From positions 248,001 through 312,000 of the forward strand of contig CAVZJM010000016.1 of assembly GCA_963775625.1 (NCBI GenBank): a stretch of 64,000 nt of DNA. The letters run 5' to 3'. A program made the translations under genes and the position numbers. Of this stretch, positions 18,760 to 26,436 are shown piece by piece. Each line of letters begins with the position of its first letter. Position 1 is the first letter of the stretch. The notes under the pieces are model-generated. The model did no database searches. It had not been told where the DNA came from and saw nothing but the letters and a program-made list of their open reading frames with translations. This stretch comes from JAIBJN01 sp963775625 (lineage in GTDB: Bacteria; Actinomycetota; Thermoleophilia; Gaiellales; Gaiellaceae).

Positions 18760-19379
18760 CTACGGACACTCTGCGATCTTCCCGGATTCGGGATTCATGA
18801 CGTTCGCTCCGGCAACCTCACCGGAGAGCATGACGGCCGTGCAGATAGCCCGCGCGTCCGAGGGGCTGAACGACGTGGTTTCGATGAAGGCCTTGCCGTC
18901 CCACCAGGAACAGCACGAGACATCGGTGATCGAGTCGTACCAGGAAGTCTTTCCGTACGGATTGCCGGGGCCGAAGTTCTCCTCGAGGTATTGCGCGAGC
19001 GCAAGCGTCTGATCGTTGGGACCTGTCGCCGGAGTCTCGGTCTCGTCCGTGCTCGGCTTATCGGTTGGCGGGTTCGAGCAGTAGCCCTCAGGCGAGAGGA
19101 ACTCGGGCGGGCACTCGATGCCCCCCGGATCGGTTACCGTCTCGTCTCCATCGGTTGGCGGGTTGGAGCAGTAGCCCTCAGGCGAGAGGAACTCGGGCGG
19201 GCACTCGATGCCCCCGGATCGGTTACGACGTCGTCCTTCGTCGCGGTCGCGGCCGTCTCGGTCGAGGTGGCTGCGGGCTTGTCCCGGGACGCGGACTTCT
19301 CTGGCTCCTCCGCGCACGCGGCCATTATGCCGAGGACTAGAACCGCGAACGCGGAGACGATGATCTTCCTACGAGTCAT
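18760..19379 (-). pseudogene. Secreted lipoprotein with duplicated Cys motif, one frameshift
   Basis: The ATG (19377-19379) begins MTRRKIIVSAFAVLVLGIMA followed by AC: a signal peptide with lipobox (LGIMAAC). After a Thr/Ala-rich linker, two copies of PGGIECPPEFLSPEGYCSN follow, encoded by a 90-bp tandem repeat, then an acidic linker and a C-terminal domain (LALAQYLEENFGPG, SCCSWWDGKAFIET, ARAICTAVML) ending IAECP. One C is missing in the upstream repeat copy (19211-19215), shifting the frame. It is predicted to be anchored outside the membrane; function unknown. It faces the opposite way to the defense genes and is probably a separate transcription unit. Confidence 0.7.
19060..19226. repeat. 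Tandem 90-bp repeat, two copies
   Basis: The units starting at 19061 and 19151 are almost identical over about 76 bases (GGTTGGCGGGTT, GTAGCCCTCAGGCGAGAGGA, GGGCACTCGATG). The first has CCCCCC at 19121, the second CCCCC at 19211. The repeat encodes the duplicated Cys motif of the lipoprotein; the C-run difference causes its frameshift. Confidence 0.85.
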
Positions 19380-19486
19380 ACATGCTCCCTTCGCGCGGGC
19401 CGGGCCGATCCCAGCTCCTCTCCCAGTTCTCTTGTCGCCGGCAAGCCCGTCACCATTGATGAAGCTGACGTTAGCGCCCCCGATCG

Positions 19487-19546
19487 GCGAGTTGCCCAAA
19501 CCGAGCTGTTCGAGGACCAGCCGAGCCGTCGACCAAAAGTCACGTC
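19487..19546 (-). other. Coding fragment shared with 1050-1106
   Basis: The minus strand reads RDFWSTARLVLEQLGLGNSP and continues IGGANVSFINGDGLAG just upstream of the lipoprotein start. It matches the plus-strand peptide at 1050-1106, with mostly synonymous differences. It may be the end of a broken gene between 19380 and 19680, a 300-base stretch in which I see no other gene. The family is not recognised. Confidence 0.4.
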
Positions 19547-19680
19547 TTGGTGGTCTCTTCGTACGACTTGGGCATACGGCCGGCGACAGAGACCCTGAAC
19601 GAACGGAGACGGCACCTTCGTGAAGACCGGCCGCTCCCCTCAAGCCTTGGCCTTCGTTGCGTAGTGCGGCACCTAGTGCT

Positions 19681-20274
19681 CTACTGAGCCCGGCCCCGCA
19701 ATCGGGCGACCCAGTACCCATGGGAGACCATCTGTGCGTCTTCGGCCTGGTTAACCACGAGCCGCAGGGATGGTCCGCGCCGGATCGACGCGAAGAGGAC
19801 ATCTGACCGTTCGACTGTGAGCTCTTCGAATCGACCCGGTAGTGCAGCTCCGTCGCTGAGGGTCGATCGCGGCCGCGAGGGATCCGGAATGGTCGCGGCG
19901 AAGCGGCCGTCGTCAGTCTCGACGAACTCGGTCCACGGATACCACCGGTGCGGTGTGAGGTCGGTTCCGTTGTAGCCGAACACCACAGCTCGGAGCCGGA
20001 TTCGCGACCAAGCATCCCTTTCTGTCCAGCCCAATATCGCTTCGACCGGGCCCTTGCTGGTGGGTATGGAGTAAACGGCCGGGTCGTGGAAGTGCTCGGT
20101 GCCGATCACCGGCCAGGGATAATCGAAAGGCTCGAGCGTACGGACGCGCGCCGGCTGACCGCCTTCCTGTTGCGGCGAGAGCTCAGGCCCTGCGATCGCC
20201 TCGTCAATCAGGCGATCCACCTCGCGATGAAGCTTCGACCTGAGCTCTTGCAAGTCTCCTGGGTTGAACATCAC
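19681..20274 (-). CDS. Unrecognised cytoplasmic protein, 197 residues
   Basis: An intact minus-strand frame from ATG 20274: MMFNPGDLQELRSKLHREVD, an acidic N-terminal helix, then a beta-rich domain with PFDYPWPVIGTEHF, HRWYPWTEFVETDDGRFAAT and a C-terminal YWVARLRGRAQ. There is no signal peptide, membrane segment or known motif. It is one of the few unbroken genes in the island. An AT-rich stretch at 20290-20330 (unusual here) lies upstream, contains TACTATAAAC on the coding strand, and probably holds its promoter. Confidence 0.6.
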   Translation of the reverse strand: MMFNPGDLQELRSKLHREVDRLIDEAIAGPELSPQQEGGQPARVRTLEPFDYPWPVIGTEHFHDPAVYSIPTSKGPVEAILGWTERDAWSRIRLRAVVFGYNGTDLTPHRWYPWTEFVETDDGRFAATIPDPSRPRSTLSDGAALPGRFEELTVERSDVLFASIRRGPSLRLVVNQAEDAQMVSHGYWVARLRGRAQ

Positions 20275-20481
20275 TTGGCCACCACCGCAGTTTACTTGTT
20301 TATAGTATGTCTACTTTAGAAGTAAATCTCTAGTTCGTCAAGTGGACCGTCGGCGCTGAGCCACTCACCGGGAGTGCTCGCGCGTCCGTTGTGGACGCGG
20401 TCACCTGAGCGCGGTTCCGCCAAGTCAAGGAGTCCGCTTCCGTCTCGTTCAGCGCCGTCGCCGCTTGGGCGTCGGCGCTTC

Positions 20482-20706
20482 TTACCAGCAATGCTGGCAG
20501 CGAGCCGCGCCAGGCAGCTTCTCCGCCTCGGCGAGCGGCAACCACCCGGCGGTGCCCGGCCCCTCGTACCTGACCGACTGGCGGGGGACATCGCTGTTGC
20601 GGAGCGAAGAGCAGTCAGGATCCGCGTGGATGCGCGGCACGTTCCGGTTCTTGTACCAGACGAGCACGGGGCGAGCGACGACTTCTTGGGGTTCCGACGG
20701 TGCCAC
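20482..20706 (-). CDS. Small Cys/His protein, 74 residues
   Basis: An intact minus-strand frame: PVLVWYKNRNVPRIHADPDC, then GTAGWLPLAEAEKLPGAARC and QHCW at the end. The pattern H....C ... PLAEAE.LPGA.RCxxC is common in small zinc-binding proteins of actinobacteria, often with a Trp-rich binding face. The function is unknown. The downstream gap (20275-20481) holds no recognisable gene. Confidence 0.55.
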   Translation of the reverse strand: MAPSEPQEVVARPVLVWYKNRNVPRIHADPDCSSLRNSDVPRQSVRYEGPGTAGWLPLAEAEKLPGAARCQHCW

Positions 20707-20860
20707 GACCGAGATACTAAGGGCTACGCGCGGGCGCCTCGCCCAGCGATCAGCAGTGGGAGCAATGCGGCCTCCCGCGGGCCTCGCTGGCCGGCACCTG
20801 GTGGTAGCGGGTCCAGTCGGTCTTCGCGTTTGGGCCGCGGGTCCCTCTCACCGAAGCAAC

Positions 20861-20907
20861 GGACTCGAACCCGCGACCTCGGCGTGACAGGCGCCCAGTC
20901 GGGCTGG
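20861..20907 (-). other. tRNA-Asp-like 3' fragment (degenerate)
   Basis: On the minus strand CGCCTGTCACGCCG is followed by AGGTCGCGGGTTCGAGTCC, resembling the anticodon loop (GTC) and T-arm of tRNA-Asp. The anticodon stem does not pair properly, one C of the T-stem is missing and no matching 5' acceptor is found. It could be an attachment-site remnant of an integrated element or chance similarity. Confidence 0.3.
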
Positions 20908-20983
20908 ACGGACGAGCAGCCCGGCACTTACAGTCCTCCTTGCCTGCCTGGAAGAATCGCCTGAACAATCACCAGGAGGCGTG

Positions 20984-21187
20984 ATGGCGTACAAGGCGCA
21001 GAAGACGGGTCAGATCACGATGGAAGGCGAGATGGCGAGCACGCTCGAGACACACGAGCTAGACGACAACGGCGAGATCCTCTGCGGCCAGCCGGTACGC
21101 CCGTGGAGGGGCAACAGGATGGTGCTGACTCCGAAAGGGCCGGGCATCGTCAGTTGCGGCCGATGCGCCCGCATCATGTCCCGCTGA
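20984..21187 (+). CDS. Small zinc-ribbon-like protein
   Basis: The ATG at 20984 lies seven bases after AGGAGG (20974-20979), a strong ribosome site. The 67-residue protein contains LDDNGEILCGQPVRPWRGNR and PGIVSCGRCARIMSR: C....and CxxC, consistent with a treble-clef or ribbon. It is intact. Repeat copy D follows 60 bases after the stop. Function unknown. Confidence 0.6.
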   Translation: MAYKAQKTGQITMEGEMASTLETHELDDNGEILCGQPVRPWRGNRMVLTPKGPGIVSCGRCARIMSR

Positions 21188-21247
21188 AGACACCGGACGC
21201 CCGCAACCGTGGTGCCGCATAGGGAAAGGCAACCGGCGCTGCGGGCC

Positions 21248-21297
21248 GGGTGATACCACCCGTGCTACCGAACTGAGCGGACTGAGCCGAACTGGCG
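21248..21297 (+). repeat. Island repeat copy D, near right island border
   Basis: GTGATACCACCCGTGCTACC (from 21250), then GAACTGAGCGGACTGAGCC and GAACTGG. It has two 12-base-spaced GTGMTACC units followed by 9-10-base-spaced GAACTGAGC units. It is the copy nearest the chromosome border; the truncated SDR gene starts about 60 bases later. Confidence 0.5.
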
Positions 21298-21355
21298 GAA
21301 TGAGACATGGGCTCAGCGGCCGGATCGGGCCAGAGCGGAACCACAGAGCTCACAG

Positions 21356-21448
21356 CTGGTCGCGGCGGCCATGTACCTCTGCTCCGACGAGGCCCGGTTC
21401 TGCACCGGCACGACGCTCGTCCTCGACGGCGGCTTCACGGCCCAGTAA
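21356..21448 (+). pseudogene. 3' end of an SDR oxidoreductase gene
   Basis: The frame LVAAAMYLCSDEARFCTGTT followed by LVLDGGFTAQ and a stop at 21448 is the characteristic C-terminus of short-chain dehydrogenase/reductases (A..YL.SDEA.F.TG..L..DGG). The rest of the gene is absent: upstream sequence is island DNA containing repeat D. The chromosome side of the island border therefore lies at about 21340-21356. Confidence 0.75.
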
Positions 21449-21475
21449 GGAAGCGCCGCTAGACTGTCACGGCGC

Positions 21476-21548
<73 letters not shown>

Positions 21549-21597
21549 TACACCTGAGGCCCTGCAAGGCGGGGCTTTCTCCCACTATCGTGGGCCG

Positions 21598-22398
21598 GTG
21601 CCTTCGGCTGCCGCGGACGTGATCGGCGCGCGCGCCGGCGGGCTCGTGCCTCGGGTGGGCGTCGTGCTTGGCTCGGGGCTCGGCCCGCTCGCGGAGGACG
21701 TGGCCGACCCGGTAGTCATTCCCTACGCCGAGCTGCCGGGCTTCCCGGAAGCGGGCGTCCTCGGCCACGCCGGCCGCCTCGTCCTCGGGCGTGTCGGCGA
21801 GACTCCCGTCGCGCTCATGCAGGGCCGGGCGCACTTCTACGAACACGGCCGTCCGGACGGGATGAACGTGGCCGTGCGGACGCTGGCGGAGATCGGCTGC
21901 CGGACGCTCGTGCTCACGAACGCCGCCGGCAGCCTCGACCCCGAGCTCGGGCCCGGCTCGGTCATGCTCGTCTCCGACCACATCGGCCTCACCGGGGTCT
22001 CGCCGCTCTTCGGCGAGAGCGGCACCGAGCGCTTCGTCGACATGGTGGACGCATATTCGCCGCGGCTCCGCGAGCGGCTGCGGGAGCTGGCCGCGGGTCT
22101 GGGCATCGACCTGCGCGAGGGCGTCTACGTCTGGTTCTCAGGTCCGCAGTTCGAGACGCCCGCCGAGATCCGGGCCGCGAGGATCCTCGGAGGCACGGCG
22201 GTCGGCATGTCGACCGTGCCGGAGGTGATCCTCGCCCGCGCATCCGGCCTCGAGGTCGCCGCGCTCTCCGTGATCACGAACCTCGCCGCCGGAATGAGCG
22301 AGGAGCGGCTGAGCCACGAGCAGACGATGCGCGTGGCCGCGACCGCGGCGGAGACGGCCGGCCGCCTCGTCCGCGCGTTCCTCGAGGAGCAGCGCTGA
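21598..22398 (+). CDS. punA: Purine nucleoside phosphorylase
   Basis: A protein of 266 residues starting at GTG 21598. It cleaves inosine/guanosine with phosphate to base and ribose-1-phosphate in purine salvage. It shows VGVVLGSGLGPLAEDV (phosphate loop), MQGRAHFYEHG, TNAAGSLDPELGPGSVMLVS, FSGPQFETPAEIRAARILGG and LSVITNLAAG (Asn that contacts the base), all typical of the trimeric class. Length and order are normal. No Shine-Dalgarno sequence is evident; CCCACTATCGTGGG, a short hairpin, lies just upstream. It is the first intact core gene after the tRNA. Confidence 0.93.
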   Translation: MPSAAADVIGARAGGLVPRVGVVLGSGLGPLAEDVADPVVIPYAELPGFPEAGVLGHAGRLVLGRVGETPVALMQGRAHFYEHGRPDGMNVAVRTLAEIGCRTLVLTNAAGSLDPELGPGSVMLVSDHIGLTGVSPLFGESGTERFVDMVDAYSPRLRERLRELAAGLGIDLREGVYVWFSGPQFETPAEIRAARILGGTAVGMSTVPEVILARASGLEVAALSVITNLAAGMSEERLSHEQTMRVAATAAETAGRLVRAFLEEQR

Positions 22399-22406
22399 TC
22401 CGGCCC

Positions 22407-22596
22407 TCTACGGGCTCGAGGACGAGCTCGAGTTCGACGTCGTCGAGCGCTTCGACTCGAAGGAGACTCTCGTCGCCACGATCAACGAGCGCGACGACTG
22501 GCGCGTGACCGGGGAGGTTGCGGCGCGGCTCAAGGCCGCCGGTCCTCCGATCGACGGCCGCGACCGCCTGCGCCTGCGCAAGTACCGCGCCCGCTG
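22407..22596 (+). CDS. Small unrecognised protein without clear start
   Basis: Directly after the phosphorylase, a frame reads LYGLEDELEFDVVERFDSKE, then DWRVTGEVAARLKAAGPPID and RLRLRKYRAR, with a stop at 22596. The composition looks natural, but no ATG, GTG or TTG is visible at its beginning, so it may start within the phosphorylase gene or follow a frameshift. The function is unknown. Confidence 0.35.
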
Positions 22597-22625
22597 ATCC
22601 GCCACGAGCCTTCGGGGGGAACCCA

Positions 22626-23573
22626 CTAGGCAACGCAGGCGGCTGCAAGTTCCGCGTTCTTTTCGCAGCAGCGCGTGAGCGTGGCGATGAAGCCCTGCTC
22701 GCTCGGGCTCAATGGCCGGCGGGCAAGCCGCGCGACGTGGAGTCGCCGCTCGATCCGAGGCTGCCCTCTGAGGCGGAAGCTCGCCAGCTCGCCGCGTTCG
22801 ATCTCCTCGGCGACGGCAAGGCGGGAGAGGAAGGCGATGCCGAGTCCTTCGCGGGCGGCGCGCTTGATTGCTTCGCTCGAATCAAGCTCCCAGACTCGAG
22901 CCGCGCGCGCGTCGAGTGCGCCCAGAGCGCGCTCTGCCGTCTGGCGGGTGCTCGAGCCGGCCTCGCGCACGAGCAGGGTCTGGTCGGCGAGCGCGGCCGG
23001 CTGGATCCGCCCGGCCTTGATCGCGAGCAGGCCCGGCTTGGCGATGCCGACGATCTCGTCCGTGAGGAATGGGGTCAGCTCGACTCGTTCGTCGACCTGC
23101 GTCTCGCCGACGAGAGCGAGCTGCACCCGTCCCGCTAGCAGCCGCTCGATCATCTCGTCCGTCGAGGCGATCTCGACCTCGACGTCGACGTTCGGATGGT
23201 CGCGCCTGAAGCAGCCGAGCGTGTCGGGCAAGAGGTAGACGCCCGGCGTCGTCGATGCGCCGATGTGAATCGTGCCGGCTTCGAGCCCGGCGAGCGCGCC
23301 CAGCTCCTCCTCTCCTGCGCGCAGGGCAGCGAGTGCCTCGCGCGCGCGTAAGGCGAGCAGGCTCCCCGCCTCGGTGAGGCGGCTCCCGCGTCCGTTGCGC
23401 TCGACGAGCCGCTGCCCCGCCGCCGCCTCGAGCAGGCGCACGTGTTCGCTCGCCGTCGGTTGCCCGATGCCGACCGCCCTCGCGGCCGCCGAGACGGTCC
23501 CGTGCCGCTCGATCTCGACGAGCAGGCGAAGCCGGGTCGTGTCCCAGAGGAGTGAGAGCGATGTATCGGCCAC
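22626..23573 (-). CDS. LysR-family transcriptional regulator
   Basis: 315 residues from a GTG at 23571-23573. The N-terminal winged helix (LRLLVEIERHGTVSAAARAV, GIGQPTASEHVRLLE) is followed by a type 2 periplasmic-binding-like effector domain (GLEAGTIHIGASTTPGVYLL, ERLLAGRVQLALVGETQVDE, EGLGIAFLSRLAVAEEIERG). It is divergent from the persulfide dioxygenase/MFS-rhodanese pair, so it most likely controls that pair and itself, perhaps in response to a sulfur compound. The intergenic region is 68 bases. The last residues are Ala-rich with no special feature. Confidence 0.9.
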   Translation of the reverse strand: MADTSLSLLWDTTRLRLLVEIERHGTVSAAARAVGIGQPTASEHVRLLEAAAGQRLVERNGRGSRLTEAGSLLALRAREALAALRAGEEELGALAGLEAGTIHIGASTTPGVYLLPDTLGCFRRDHPNVDVEVEIASTDEMIERLLAGRVQLALVGETQVDERVELTPFLTDEIVGIAKPGLLAIKAGRIQPAALADQTLLVREAGSSTRQTAERALGALDARAARVWELDSSEAIKRAAREGLGIAFLSRLAVAEEIERGELASFRLRGQPRIERRLHVARLARRPLSPSEQGFIATLTRCCEKNAELAAACVA

Positions 23574-23627
23574 GACGATGGTCGGTATCGGAAGATTCGC
23601 CTTGCCCCATACTACTGCGCGTTCTAC

Positions 23628-23641
23628 CGTGTGGCAACACG
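23628..23641. promoter_or_regulatory. Inverted repeat between LysR gene and its divergent target
   Basis: CGTGTGGCAACACG (five-base arms) lies directly before the ATG at 23642. It may be part of a regulator site or of the translation start region; a LysR site would normally be further upstream. Low certainty. Confidence 0.25.
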
Positions 23642-24397
23642 ATGGTTCTGCGACCGTTTCTGTTTCCGGCCACGGCGTGCGCGAGCTACCTGTTCGGCTG
23701 CCTCACGCATCGCCAGCTTGCTGTCGTCGACCCACATGCCGACCTCGTCGAGGGCTACCTCGAAGAGGCCGATCGTCTCGGCGCCCCGATCGGGGCCGTG
23801 TTCGAGACCCACGTCCAGGCCGACCATGTGTCCGGACTTCCAGCGCTCGCCGAGACGGCCGGGGCGACGGCATATCTGCCGACCGGGGCGGCTGTCGACT
23901 TCGAGCATGTCCCATTGAGCGACGGTGAGGTTGTCGAGCTCGGGAACACGATCGTGCGGGCGCTCGCCACACCGGGCCACGCTCCCGCGCACAACGCTTA
24001 CGTCGTCGCGGACAGGCGCCGAGGGACCGACGAGCCGTGGCTCGTCTTCACCGGCGACTCGCTCCTCGTCGGCGACGTCGGCCGTCCCGACCTGCACGCC
24101 GGCGGCAACCCCGAGCCGGCGGCGAGAGAGCTCCACGGTTCGATCCAGCGTCTGCTCGAGCTGCCCGATCATGTTCTCGTCTACCCGAGCCACTACGGGG
24201 GCTCGGTCTGCGGCCGCGGGCTCTCGGGCAACCCCTTTTCGAGCATCGGCTTCGAGCGCCGCCACAACGCAGCGCTGCAGCATCAGGATGTCGCCGGCTT
24301 CGTCGCGGCCTTGCTGAGCGAGCTGCCGCCTGCTCCAGCGAACCAGCGCGAGATCGTCGAGGCCAACCGCCGGGGGATCGTCTCGACGCGGACATGA
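23642..24397 (+). CDS. Persulfide dioxygenase-like metallo-beta-lactamase protein
   Basis: 251 residues. The MBL metal motif reads ETHVQADHVSG, with Gln where most family members have His; I recall this variant from actinobacterial homologues. Further ligands are ATPGHAPAHN, FTGDSLLVGDVGRPDL (Asp) and a late His in YPSHYGGSVCGRGLSGNPFS (GxSVCG...NPFSTIGFER pattern). Relatives include ETHE1-like persulfide dioxygenases and rhodanese-associated MBL enzymes that oxidise glutathione or protein persulfide to sulfite. The ATGA overlap with the next gene, an MFS-rhodanese fusion, supports a role in sulfane-sulfur handling. A LysR gene is divergent upstream. Confidence 0.8.
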   Translation: MVLRPFLFPATACASYLFGCLTHRQLAVVDPHADLVEGYLEEADRLGAPIGAVFETHVQADHVSGLPALAETAGATAYLPTGAAVDFEHVPLSDGEVVELGNTIVRALATPGHAPAHNAYVVADRRRGTDEPWLVFTGDSLLVGDVGRPDLHAGGNPEPAARELHGSIQRLLELPDHVLVYPSHYGGSVCGRGLSGNPFSSIGFERRHNAALQHQDVAGFVAALLSELPPAPANQREIVEANRRGIVSTRT

Positions 24398-26130
24398 CAG
24401 CTGCGTCGGCTCGCCTCGGGCTTCGGGCGAACGCCGGCCAGTTCTCGCTGCTCGTCGCCCTCAACGCCTTCGTGGGCGCGATGGTCGGGCTCGAGCGCAG
24501 CGTGCTTCCGCTCGTCGGCGAGCAAGACTTCGGTCTCGCCTCCAAGGCCGCGATCCTCAGCTTCGTCGTCGCCTTCGGGATCACCAAGGCGTTCGCCAAC
24601 CTCGCTGCGGGCGGCCTCGCCGACCGCGTGGGGCGCAAGCGCCTCTTGGTGATCGGCTGGCTTCTGGCGCTCCCCGTGCCCCTCATGATCGCGCTCGCCC
24701 CCAGCTGGGGCTGGATCGTGGCTGCCAACCTCTTCCTCGGGGCCAACCAGGGCCTCGCGTGGTCGATGACGGTCGTGATGAAGGTCGACCTCGTTGGCCC
24801 ACGTCGCCGTGGCCTTGCCCTCGGTCTCAACGAGTCGGCGGGCTACCTGGGCGTCGCCGCGACGGCGCTCGCCACCGGAGCACTGGCTGCCACGTTTGCT
24901 CCGCGCACGCTCGTCTGGAGCCTGGGAGCCGTAATTGCGGTGTCAGGAACGATGATCTCGATCCTCTTCGTGCGCGACACTGCTTCGCACGTCGAGCGCG
25001 AGCAGCGCGCCCACGGCGCCCACGTGGCCGGCACGCTTCGCTCCGCATTCGGGCGCGCGACGCTTCGTCACCCGACGCTGCGCGCCTGCTCGCAGGCCGG
25101 GCTGGTCAACAACCTGAACGACGCGCTCGCCTGGGGGCTGGCGCCCCTGTATCTCGCTGCTCACGGCGCCAGCGCGCCCCAGATCGGCATCGTCGCGGCC
25201 GTCTACCCAGCCGTCTGGGGCGCCGGCCAGCTCGTCACCGGCTGGCTTTCGGATCACACGGGCCGCAAGCCGTTGATCGTCGCCGGCATGCTCGTCCAGG
25301 CCGGCGCGCTTGCGCTACTTGTAGCGGGCGGTGGCGCTTTTGCACCGGCGCTGGTCGCCGCCGTCTTTCTCGGAATCGGAACGGCCCTCGTGTATCCGAC
25401 GTTGATCGCGGCCGTCTCCGACGCGGTTCAGCCCGTCGAGCGAGCTCAGGCCGTGGGGATCTACCGCTTCTGGCGCGACCTCGGCTTCGTCGTCGGCGCG
25501 CTCCTGGCCGGGCTCGTCGCCGACGCCGCCGGCTACGGCAGCGCGATCGCCATCGTGGCTGGACTGACGGCGGGAAGCGGCGCCTGGGTCGCCCTCACCC
25601 ATTGGGTCGAGCGGGATCGCTCGGCAGACCACCGGGCGACTCGGCGGAACGTCGACGAGTTGCTCGCCGCCGCGCGTCGAAGAATCGAGCCCCGACGCAC
25701 GCCCAAGCAAGCCCATGAAGCGCTGAGGGAGGGAGCTCTGATCGTCGATCTGCGCTCGAACGACGACCGACGTCAGCACGGCGTCGTGCCTGGCTCCGTC
25801 CACATCCCCCGCTCGGTGCTCGAATGGCGGGTCGATCCCGATTGCGAGTTTCGCAACCCGGCCGCCTGCGACCTCGAGCGCGAGGTCATCCTCATGTGCG
25901 CCGACGGCTTCTCCTCCAGCTTCGCAGCGCTCTCACTGCGCGAGCTCGGATTCCGCCGCGCCACCGACCTCATCGGCGGCTTCAGCGCCTGGAAGGCAGA
26001 CGGGTTGCCCGTGCGCCCGGCACCCGAGCCGGAAGCCGCCGATGAGCTCTCCGGCATGGGCGGCCCCGAACCACTCGAGGCCGATCAGGAGGTCGCTATC
26101 GCTGACGCCGTCGATCTCCGCCGGCGCTAA
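24394..26130 (+). CDS. MFS transporter fused to a C-terminal rhodanese domain
   Basis: 578 residues, ATGA overlap with the persulfide dioxygenase gene. Residues about 10-410 form a 12-helix MFS transporter (ERSVLPLVGEQDFG, the loop GGLADRVGRKRLL, later GWLSDHTGRKPLI and IGTALVYPTLIAAVSDAVQP). Residues about 440-550 form a rhodanese domain: ALREGALIVDLRSNDDRRQH, GSVHIPRSVLEWRVDP, VILMCADGFSSSFAALSL with the active-site Cys loop, and ATDLIGGFSAWKADGLPV. The fusion links transport to a sulfur-transfer domain on the cytoplasmic side, perhaps for a sulfane-sulfur or thiosulfate-related substrate. Substrate and direction are not shown by the sequence. A 166-bp repeat element begins at its stop codon. 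Confidence 0.88.
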   Translation: MTAASARLGLRANAGQFSLLVALNAFVGAMVGLERSVLPLVGEQDFGLASKAAILSFVVAFGITKAFANLAAGGLADRVGRKRLLVIGWLLALPVPLMIALAPSWGWIVAANLFLGANQGLAWSMTVVMKVDLVGPRRRGLALGLNESAGYLGVAATALATGALAATFAPRTLVWSLGAVIAVSGTMISILFVRDTASHVEREQRAHGAHVAGTLRSAFGRATLRHPTLRACSQAGLVNNLNDALAWGLAPLYLAAHGASAPQIGIVAAVYPAVWGAGQLVTGWLSDHTGRKPLIVAGMLVQAGALALLVAGGGAFAPALVAAVFLGIGTALVYPTLIAAVSDAVQPVERAQAVGIYRFWRDLGFVVGALLAGLVADAAGYGSAIAIVAGLTAGSGAWVALTHWVERDRSADHRATRRNVDELLAAARRRIEPRRTPKQAHEALREGALIVDLRSNDDRRQHGVVPGSVHIPRSVLEWRVDPDCEFRNPAACDLEREVILMCADGFSSSFAALSLRELGFRRATDLIGGFSAWKADGLPVRPAPEPEAADELSGMGGPEPLEADQEVAIADAVDLRRR

Positions 26131-26295
26131 GAACCCGAACCAGAATGAAGTCTTGAGCCGCCGCGACGCCCTGGGCGGCACACTGCGGCGTCCTCGGTTG
26201 CGCCCGTAGCCTCCGGTTACGAACGCGCCCTGCGTCCTTGCATCGCACTCACCCAGGACGCCGCGCCGACGAAGCGTCATTCTGGTTCGAGTTCT
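26130..26295. repeat. 166-bp MITE-like element, copy 1
   Basis: The element is bounded by inverted ends: AGAACCCGAACCAGAATGA on the left and, on the right, the complement of TCATTCTGGTTCGAGTTCT. Copy 2 (41636-41801) has the same length and over 90 percent visual identity, including TCCTCGGTTGCGCCCGTAGC and CTGCGTCCTTGCATCGCACT. Internally GACGCCCTGGG and CCCAGGACGCC can also pair. It has no gene. It looks like a non-autonomous mobile or dispersed palindromic element. The remaining gap to 26437 holds no recognisable gene. Confidence 0.8.
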
Positions 26296-26436
26296 AGGAG
26301 CGCCCGCAGCGCCATCATTGAGTGCCCGCAAGGCGGTGCTCCTTCCCACGCCTTCGTAGGTCGGTACATCACGGCTTGCACGTACGCGCGCGCCCGACCT
26401 ACCCTGGCGGTCCCACCCGAAAGGAAGGGGACCGAC

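Noticed and set aside
20861..20907. Intact tRNA-Asp
   Set aside because: The anticodon stem does not pair, one T-stem base is missing and no 5' acceptor strand is found; kept only as a fragment.
20724..20968. Minus-strand frame of 72-81 codons containing GRLSRRGRGFES
   Set aside because: The peptide is the translation of a tRNA-like sequence and no family match is evident, so I did not call a gene.
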